Shown here: piece by piece, positions 18,110-22,881 of the stretch
Numbering within the stretch: the stretch's first letter is position 1
Layout: each line of letters opens with the position of its first letter
Assembly: GCF_030409845.1 (NCBI RefSeq)
Contig: NZ_JAUFQQ010000002.1
Coordinates: 1-22,881, forward strand
Source of the DNA: Flavobacterium branchiarum
Lineage (GTDB): Bacteria; Bacteroidota; Bacteroidia; Flavobacteriales; Flavobacteriaceae
Length of the DNA stretch: 22,881 bases
Direction: 5' to 3'
Notes under the pieces: model-generated
Database searches by the model: none
Told to the model about the DNA's origin: nothing
The model's input: only the letters and a program-made list of their open reading frames with translations
Position numbers and translations under genes: made by a program

Positions 18110-19048
18110 ATGAAAGGACCATTATTTTACTCAAAAATATTACTTTTTGGAGAGTACGGAATAATCCGTGATTCAAAAGGACTTTCTATCCCTTATAATT
18201 TTTACAATGGTGCCTTGAAGAAAACCGAAAATCCTTCGGCAGAAGCCATTTCATCAAATCAAAGTTTAAGCAAGTTTACATCTTACCTTGAAACATTACA
18301 AGCAGAGCAACCAGACTTGGTAACTTTTGACTTGGCAACTTTAAAGGATGATGTAGAATCTGGGATGTATTTTGACTCAAGTATTCCACAAGGATATGGA
18401 GTTGGTAGTAGTGGCGCATTAGTTGCTGCTATTTATGATAAATACGCTCAAAACAAAATCACGGTTCTAGAAAATTTAACTCGTGAGAAACTATTACAGC
18501 TAAAAACTATTTTCTCACAAATGGAAAGTTTTTTCCACGGAAAAAGTTCAGGTTTAGATCCTTTAAATAGCTACTTAAGCATTCCGATTTTAATAAATTC
18601 TAAAGATAATATTGAAGCAACTGGAATTCCTAATCAAAGTTTTGACGGGAAAGGCGCTGTGTTCTTATTAGATTCAGGAATTGTTGGAGAAACTGCTCCA
18701 ATGGTAAACATCTTTATGGAAAATCTTAAAGACAAAGGTTTCCGTACGATGCTAAAAAACCAATTTGTAAAATATACAGATGCTTGTGTGGAAAACTTTT
18801 TACACGGCGACATGAAGTCATTATTCAGTAATACCAAAAAATTATCAAAAGTAGTTTTGAATAATTTCAAACCTATGATTCCAGAACAATTTCATGGCAT
18901 CTGGCAAAATGGTATTGATACAAATGATTACTACTTAAAATTATGTGGTTCTGGCGGTGGTGGTTATATTCTAGGTTTTACCGAAGATTTAGAACGCGCT
19001 AAGCAATCATTAAAAGACTACAAACTAGAAGTAGTTTACCAATTTTAA
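18110..19048 (+). CDS. mvk: Mevalonate kinase (GHMP kinase)
   Basis: 312 residues. It phosphorylates mevalonate with ATP (EC 2.7.1.36). GHMP motif 1 is KILLFGEYGIIRDSKGLSIP (9-28). The ATP-binding motif 2 is PQGYGVGSSGALVAA (93-107). SGLDP contains the probable catalytic Asp150. Motif 3 is LCGSGGGGYILGF (278-290). The order mvaD then kinase supports a mevalonate-pathway role. Phosphomevalonate kinase is a homologue and cannot be strictly excluded, but the short length and the FGEYG start fit the Bacteroidota mevalonate kinase form. A terminator hairpin follows at 19099. Confidence 0.88.
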   Translation: MKGPLFYSKILLFGEYGIIRDSKGLSIPYNFYNGALKKTENPSAEAISSNQSLSKFTSYLETLQAEQPDLVTFDLATLKDDVESGMYFDSSIPQGYGVGSSGALVAAIYDKYAQNKITVLENLTREKLLQLKTIFSQMESFFHGKSSGLDPLNSYLSIPILINSKDNIEATGIPNQSFDGKGAVFLLDSGIVGETAPMVNIFMENLKDKGFRTMLKNQFVKYTDACVENFLHGDMKSLFSNTKKLSKVVLNNFKPMIPEQFHGIWQNGIDTNDYYLKLCGSGGGGYILGFTEDLERAKQSLKDYKLEVVYQF

Positions 19049-19098
19049 AAGAAAAACAAATTCTATAATTCATTAGAATCAAAAATAGTTACAATTAT

Positions 19099-19122
19099 AA
19101 GAGCCGAAATTTATCGGCTCTT
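19099..19122 (+). terminator. Terminator after the mevalonate kinase gene
   Basis: AAGAGCCGA (19099-19107) pairs with TCGGCTCTT (19114-19122), a perfect 9-bp stem with a 6-base loop. The tail GTTATTT is only moderately T-rich. Confidence 0.75.
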
Positions 19123-19447
19123 GTTATTTAAAACCTAAAGAAACTATTTATTTAAAAACAGAGATCAACATTATTAATGATGCTTCATTCCCAAGACCTA
19201 TAAACAGAAAAGTTTAGGCATTAAAAAACAACCCCAAAACATATCGATCGCAGAAAGTAATTTTATTATTTTCGCAATTGAAGAAGTAAATCTTTTAAAA
19301 GAAAATGAATATCATAGATAGCAATTTCACAAAAGAAGATCTTCTCAGATACAAGAAAACCAAAATATAGTTTTCAAAGACTATTAAAAGATGTACTTTA
19401 GGCACTTTAAAACCAATACAGAATCCTAACAATCTATAATAAAAGAA
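19123..19447. other. 325-bp intergenic stretch without a clear gene
   Basis: I see no convincing gene here. A 21-codon frame starts with ATG at 19305 (MNIIDSNFTKEDLLRYKKTK) and ends at TAG. A promoter-like TATTTTCGC lies about 35 bases before it. This may be a chance frame or the remnant of a small gene. The following prenyltransferase starts at 19448. Confidence 0.5.
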
Positions 19448-20404
19448 ATGTTGAGCCGTCAGAATAAAATTTTAGCGATGAAAGTTATAAGTTTGTTCTC
19501 CGTAGTGAGAGGTTACAATATACCTATTATTATTTTGGCCCAATATTTATCGGCAATATTTATCCTCGCTCCCGAAAAAAGGGCACTTGATATTTTATTG
19601 GATTTCCATTTGTTTTTAATTGTTTTCGCATCGGCAATTACCATCGCATCTGGTTATATCATAAATAATTTCTACGATAGCCAGAAAGACCTAATTAATC
19701 GTCCAAACAAATCAATGTTGGATCGATTGGTAAGTCAAAAAACAAAACTAAGCGTTTATTTCACGCTCAATTTCATAGCTGCACTAATGGCGCTAATTGT
19801 GTCATGGAAAGCTTTTTTATTTTTTTCAGTATATATTTTTCTCATTTGGTTTTACTCCCATAAAATTAAAAAATTCCCATTAATAGGAAATCTTATGGCG
19901 GCATTGTTGGCCGTTTTACCATTCTTTGCTATCTTATTATATTTCTACAATCAGATATCGTTTGATGATTTAGAAAACCAAAAAGGCCATTTTGCCGTAA
20001 TCTTTGCTCACGCTACATTTTTATTCTTATTACTATTAATACGTGAAATGATAAAAGATTTAGAAAATTTAAAAGGTGACTTGGCAAACAACTACAAAAC
20101 TATTCCGATTCTCTATGGCGAAAGAACCTCAAAAAAGATCATTACTCTTTTAACTTTTCTAACCATCGCTCCTGTATACATCCTTATCGAAGTATATGAC
20201 ATTGGCTATATGGATATTTATTTCTATTCTTGCTTTATAGTTTTAATATTTTTCTTACTCTATCTTTGGAAATCAAGCTCTAAGACACAATTTTTATTAT
20301 TACACAATGTCTTGAAATTTCTTATCGTTTCGGGGGTATTTTGTATTGTACTAATTAATCCAAGTGTTTTGTGGCACGGAAAAACATTACTTTTAAAAAT
20401 CTAA
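19448..20404 (+). CDS. UbiA-family prenyltransferase, possibly geranylgeranylglycerol-phosphate geranylgeranyltransferase type
   Basis: 318 residues, with a second possible start at 19478 (residue 11). It is an integral membrane protein of about eight or nine helices with both UbiA aspartate motifs: NNFYDSQKDLINRP (Asp77, Asp81) binding the prenyl diphosphate through magnesium, and REMIKDLENLKGD (Asp204 to Asp211). Such enzymes attach a polyprenyl chain to an aromatic ring or, in the archaeal-type branch, to geranylgeranylglyceryl phosphate. Bacteroidota copies near mevalonate genes are commonly named after the latter. The acceptor cannot be read from the sequence; menaquinone or heme-O type roles are alternatives, although the context does not favour them. 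It lies between the mevalonate kinase and the pseudouridine synthase, in the same direction. Confidence 0.85.
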   Translation: MLSRQNKILAMKVISLFSVVRGYNIPIIILAQYLSAIFILAPEKRALDILLDFHLFLIVFASAITIASGYIINNFYDSQKDLINRPNKSMLDRLVSQKTKLSVYFTLNFIAALMALIVSWKAFLFFSVYIFLIWFYSHKIKKFPLIGNLMAALLAVLPFFAILLYFYNQISFDDLENQKGHFAVIFAHATFLFLLLLIREMIKDLENLKGDLANNYKTIPILYGERTSKKIITLLTFLTIAPVYILIEVYDIGYMDIYFYSCFIVLIFFLLYLWKSSSKTQFLLLHNVLKFLIVSGVFCIVLINPSVLWHGKTLLLKI

Positions 20405-20517
20405 TTACATCAAAATTTTCAGCTTTTTTTGATAATTTTCATATTTAAAGCTACTAATAGTATTAAAAGCTAGTAATCTAACAACAATCAAGTTACTGCT
20501 ATTAACCAATAATAAAC

Positions 20518-20525
20518 TATCTTTG
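20518..20525 (+). promoter_or_regulatory. -7 promoter box of the pseudouridine synthase gene
   Basis: TATCTTTG exactly matches TAnnTTTG and lies 17 bases before the ATG at 20543. The leader would thus be very short. No TTG is evident at the -33 position. Confidence 0.6.
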
Positions 20526-20542
20526 CACAAATTACAGGATTT

Positions 20543-21451
20543 ATGAATAACAAGGAAGGCAATAATAAAGGAAAAGGACCAAGAGCAAATAGTTCAAGAC
20601 CCAACTCAAATAAGCCAAAACCTGCCATGCAAAAGCGTGCACAAGGGCCTAAAAAAGCGAAGCCGAATACTAAAATAGCGGAAGAAGCTGCTGAAAAAGC
20701 TACTAAAAAACCGAATCAAGCACCTAAAAGACAAAAAGCTGCTGATGAGATTCGTTTAAATAAATATATTGCTAATTCTGGCGCGTGTTCACGTCGTGAT
20801 GCAGATATTTACATCCAATCTGGAAATGTAAAAGTAAATGGCGTTCCTGTTGTAGAAATGGGATACTTGGTTAAACCAGGAGATGTCGTTAATTTTGACG
20901 GAGCAGTTTTAACTCCAGAAAAGAAAGAATACATATTATTAAACAAGCCTAAAAACTTTACAACTGCTTTTGACGAAGGTCAAGAATTCCGTAATGTTTT
21001 AGAATTAGTTCGTGGTTCTACAAATGCTAAAATTGCTGCAGTAGGAAGAATGGACAAAAACACTACAGGTTTGTTGTTGTTTACAAATGATACTGACATG
21101 CTTCGTAAGTTTACTTTACCAAGCCAAAAATCATCTAAAATATACCAAGTTTCATTAGATAAAAACTTGAAATTTGAAGATTTAGAAAAAATAAACAAAG
21201 GACTTGTTCTTGATGGACACCGTGTTTTTGTTGAAGACATAAGCTATATCGACAATGAACCAAAAAGTGAAATTGGACTTAAATTACGTTCATCAAACGT
21301 AAAAGTAGTTCGTTCTATTTTTGAGCACTTTGATTACGATGTATTACGCATCGACCGTGTAGCATTTGCAGGTTTAACCAAGAAGAATCTACCTAGAGGA
21401 AACTGGCGTATGCTTACAGAACAAGAAATTATTAATTTGAAGAACGTATAA
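20543..21451 (+). CDS. RsuA/RluB-family rRNA pseudouridine synthase
   Basis: 302 residues. It isomerises a specific uridine in ribosomal RNA to pseudouridine. Residues 1-70 are a low-complexity basic extension rich in Lys, Pro, Asn and Ala, seen as typical padding in Bacteroidota members. An S4 RNA-binding domain follows (about 74-123, IRLNKYIANSGACSRRDADI, with VKVNGVPV). The catalytic domain has VGRMDKNTTGLLLFTND, with the catalytic Asp171, then SSKIYQVSLDKNL and the C-terminal NVKVVRSIFEHFDYDVLRID. The RluB/RluE/RluF/RsuA branches are not separable by eye; the S4 domain and length favour RluB. It has its own promoter box and a strong terminator. Confidence 0.92.
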   Translation: MNNKEGNNKGKGPRANSSRPNSNKPKPAMQKRAQGPKKAKPNTKIAEEAAEKATKKPNQAPKRQKAADEIRLNKYIANSGACSRRDADIYIQSGNVKVNGVPVVEMGYLVKPGDVVNFDGAVLTPEKKEYILLNKPKNFTTAFDEGQEFRNVLELVRGSTNAKIAAVGRMDKNTTGLLLFTNDTDMLRKFTLPSQKSSKIYQVSLDKNLKFEDLEKINKGLVLDGHRVFVEDISYIDNEPKSEIGLKLRSSNVKVVRSIFEHFDYDVLRIDRVAFAGLTKKNLPRGNWRMLTEQEIINLKNV

Positions 21452-21474
21452 GCTTTCAAATTATATAAAAACAA

Positions 21475-21515
21475 AAAAATCCTATTTTACTCATTTGTAA
21501 AATGGGATTTTTTTT
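21475..21515. terminator. Terminator between convergent genes
   Basis: AAAAATCCTATTTTAC (21475-21490) pairs with GTAAAATGGGATTTTT (21497-21512), 16 bp with a single T-G wobble and a 6-base loop. A-rich and T-rich flanks on each side make it likely to work in both directions. Confidence 0.88.
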
Positions 21516-21537
21516 ATACCAGAACTAAAATTACATC

Positions 21538-22137
21538 TTAAGATTCGCTATTTGAAAAAATGTGATTGAAAATGGAATTTGAAAATCTAGATCTACTTTT
21601 TTCCTCAACAACTTCATATGATGAAAACCCTAAGATAATTTTAATTCCGAGCGGAATACTATTTAAAATACCTCTTTTTTGCTCTTCTAGCATAAATTGA
21701 AGATCTTCATGTGAATATTTTTTATAATTGAAATAAGAAAAAACCAAAAGCGCAGAAAAACTTAATACTTCGCGAGCAGTTTCACTCTTTATACCTACTT
21801 CATTAGAAACCATTTCGGAAATTCGAGACTTTTTATTGTCAAAAATTCGTTTCAACAATTTATTCCCTTCGTTTCTATAACAATCGTTAACAGATAACAA
21901 TCTTCCCGATTCAAAATCTATTTCTTCATAAAATCCTGTAACTCCTGCAATTTGAACTAACTCATTGCACAAATTAACCTCGTGCATTTTGTTATAAGCT
22001 CCTATTAAGATAGTTCCGATAGATGCATCAATTGCTTTAATTAATAAAGCATCATTTTCAAAATAAAATTTATTCAGCTTAGAAACAACATTTGAAGAAA
22101 TAAAACGTCTAAGTTCAATTTGTAGATTTGGATTCAT
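21538..22137 (-). CDS. Hypothetical protein, DUF937-like
   Basis: 199 residues, no signal peptide and no clear transmembrane helix. The pattern resembles the DUF937 domain found in YidB-like and some OmpA-associated Bacteroidota proteins: an amphipathic start, then ALLIKAIDASIGTILIGAYN, a middle block with GNKLLKRIFDNKKSRISEMV, and EVGIKSETAREVLSFSALLV, followed by a helical pair with LQFMLEEQKRGILNSIPLGI. The C-terminal 30 residues are serine-rich and may be disordered. The role is unknown. It is convergent with the pseudouridine synthase gene. Its upstream region holds the TTTATC inverted pairs, suggesting dedicated regulation. The family call is by pattern only. Confidence 0.65.
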   Translation of the reverse strand: MNPNLQIELRRFISSNVVSKLNKFYFENDALLIKAIDASIGTILIGAYNKMHEVNLCNELVQIAGVTGFYEEIDFESGRLLSVNDCYRNEGNKLLKRIFDNKKSRISEMVSNEVGIKSETAREVLSFSALLVFSYFNYKKYSHEDLQFMLEEQKRGILNSIPLGIKIILGFSSYEVVEEKSRSRFSNSIFNHIFSNSES

Positions 22138-22166
22138 GAATACTGGATTTCTTTAATTAAATAATT

Positions 22167-22221
22167 TTTATCAATTATAAATAATCGATAAAGTGTGGTA
22201 TTTTATCGTTTATGTGATAAA
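22167..22221. promoter_or_regulatory. Two inverted pairs of TTTATC half-sites upstream of the DUF937-like gene
   Basis: TTTATCAATTAT (22167-22178) and ATAATCGATAAA (22181-22192) are reverse complements at 11 of 12 positions around a 2-base centre. A second pair, TTTATC (22202-22207) and GATAAA (22216-22221), follows 10 bases on. The four half-sites within 55 bp, starting 30 bp upstream of the minus-strand start codon, look like a dimer-binding operator region. Confidence 0.5.
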
Positions 22222-22881
22222 TGTATATAAAATAATAACATATCCAAAAAAAACGTTAAAAAAAAATTTAACATATGCCACAAAAAAAACACAATATGCA
22301 TGGGAAACCCAATAATACCTTAACTCCTTAAAAATCAATAAAATTAAATAAAATTAAACAAATTTCAATAAGACAGAAAAATAGTACATTGATTTTAATT
22401 TAATATAGCTGTTTTATTACGTATATTTAACCCGATAACGTATTGATGAATATTACTTTATTAACCAAAAGGATTAAGAATAAGTAATGAATAAAGATCC
22501 AATCTCTTATTTACCTCTTACTTCTTAATATACAATAAATCAATATTACTGACTAACGCTATATATAAGTATACTTTAACAAAAAATATAAAACAATAAT
22601 TTGCAAAAGTAAGCAACTACTACTTATGTAAATTACGGAAAAACGTAAATTAAGAATAGTTCGTATTACTAATTTTACAAACCTTCACCTTTTTTTTAAC
22701 TGTAACAATTCAAAAGGAAACGTTAAAAAAAAGGACAATAAAAACAATAAAATCACAACAGTTTGTTATAATAAAACAAAGAGACATAAAAAAACTATTT
22801 TAACTAATTTAAAACAGTTTAATACAAAATATATTATATTTTTATCCTTTTAAAACCAATTATATTCTAAATATCACTATG
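22222..22881. other. Very AT-rich 660-bp non-coding stretch ending in a probable start codon
   Basis: I see no open frame of useful length in this stretch; the longest I noticed after an ATG near 22487 is 13 codons. The region is full of A and T runs. The final three bases (22879-22881) are ATG, likely the start of a gene beyond the window, since a long leader precedes it. A weak inverted repeat (ATTACTTTATT at 22452 and AATAAGTAAT at 22479) and a promoter-like TAATTTGC near 22597 are present but unconvincing. Confidence 0.5.

Noticed and set aside
20543..20750. Basic low-complexity N-terminus of the pseudouridine synthase as a fused extra domain
   Set aside because: Lys/Pro/Asn-rich extensions are common in Bacteroidota members of this family, and no domain is recognisable.

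Overview
The window looks like the chromosome of a Flavobacterium or a close relative (Bacteroidota, Flavobacteriaceae). The DNA is AT-rich, and gene starts lack Shine-Dalgarno sequences. Several promoters carry the Bacteroidota -7 box TAnnTTTG. The gene families fit as well: a LacI/MFS/beta-phosphoglucomutase/GH65/GH97/GH13 maltose locus, a mevalonate pathway cluster, and CarboxypepD_reg-like secreted proteins. This placement rests on family and motif recognition only; no database search was made.

Left part (1-10510), maltose and malto-oligosaccharide use. A LacI-type regulator (616-1647) precedes a run of genes in the same direction: an MFS/GPH-type disaccharide transporter (1824-3196, split by a -1 frameshift), beta-phosphoglucomutase (3265-3921), cytoplasmic GH65 maltose phosphorylase (3941-6241), and exported GH97 alpha-glucosidase (6288-8402). 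After a terminator comes an exported GH13 alpha-amylase/cyclomaltodextrinase-type enzyme (8550-10415). The two exported enzymes would trim alpha-glucans in the periplasm. The transporter would import maltose, the phosphorylase would give glucose plus beta-glucose-1-phosphate, and the mutase would give glucose-6-phosphate. The frameshift would break this chain at import unless it is a sequence error. No SusC/SusD pair lies in the window. Bases 1 to about 530 hold a decayed remnant of an unrelated DHA2-like MFS efflux gene on the minus strand.

Middle (10511-16385). Seven tandem units of about 124 bp (10553 to about 11420), built from CGCAAAG/CTTTGCG motifs in both orientations, fill most of the space after the GH13 terminator. 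Then come glycerophosphodiester phosphodiesterase and a BaiN/HI0933-type flavoprotein with a 4-bp overlap, a Crp/Fnr-like regulator 10 bp downstream, and a metallo-beta-lactamase-fold hydrolase with its own promoter. An 823-bp tandem duplication follows, giving two paralogous secreted proteins, and a perfect 14-bp hairpin closes the block against the convergent tspO.

Right part (16386-22881). tspO (minus) and mvaD (plus) diverge from a shared promoter region. mvaD is followed by a mevalonate kinase, a UbiA-type prenyltransferase and an RsuA/RluB-type pseudouridine synthase, so isoprenoid precursor synthesis sits beside an enzyme that probably uses a polyprenyl donor. A terminator separates these from a convergent DUF937-like hypothetical gene (minus, 21538-22137). 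Upstream of that gene are four TTTATC half-sites in two inverted pairs, then about 700 bp of very AT-rich non-coding DNA whose last three bases are an ATG, probably the next gene's start.

The strongest candidates for new biology are the seven-unit dyad repeat array, the TTTATC inverted pairs, the transporter frameshift inside an otherwise intact pathway, and the promoter-inclusive tandem gene duplication. I see no defence, CRISPR, phage or insertion-sequence module.
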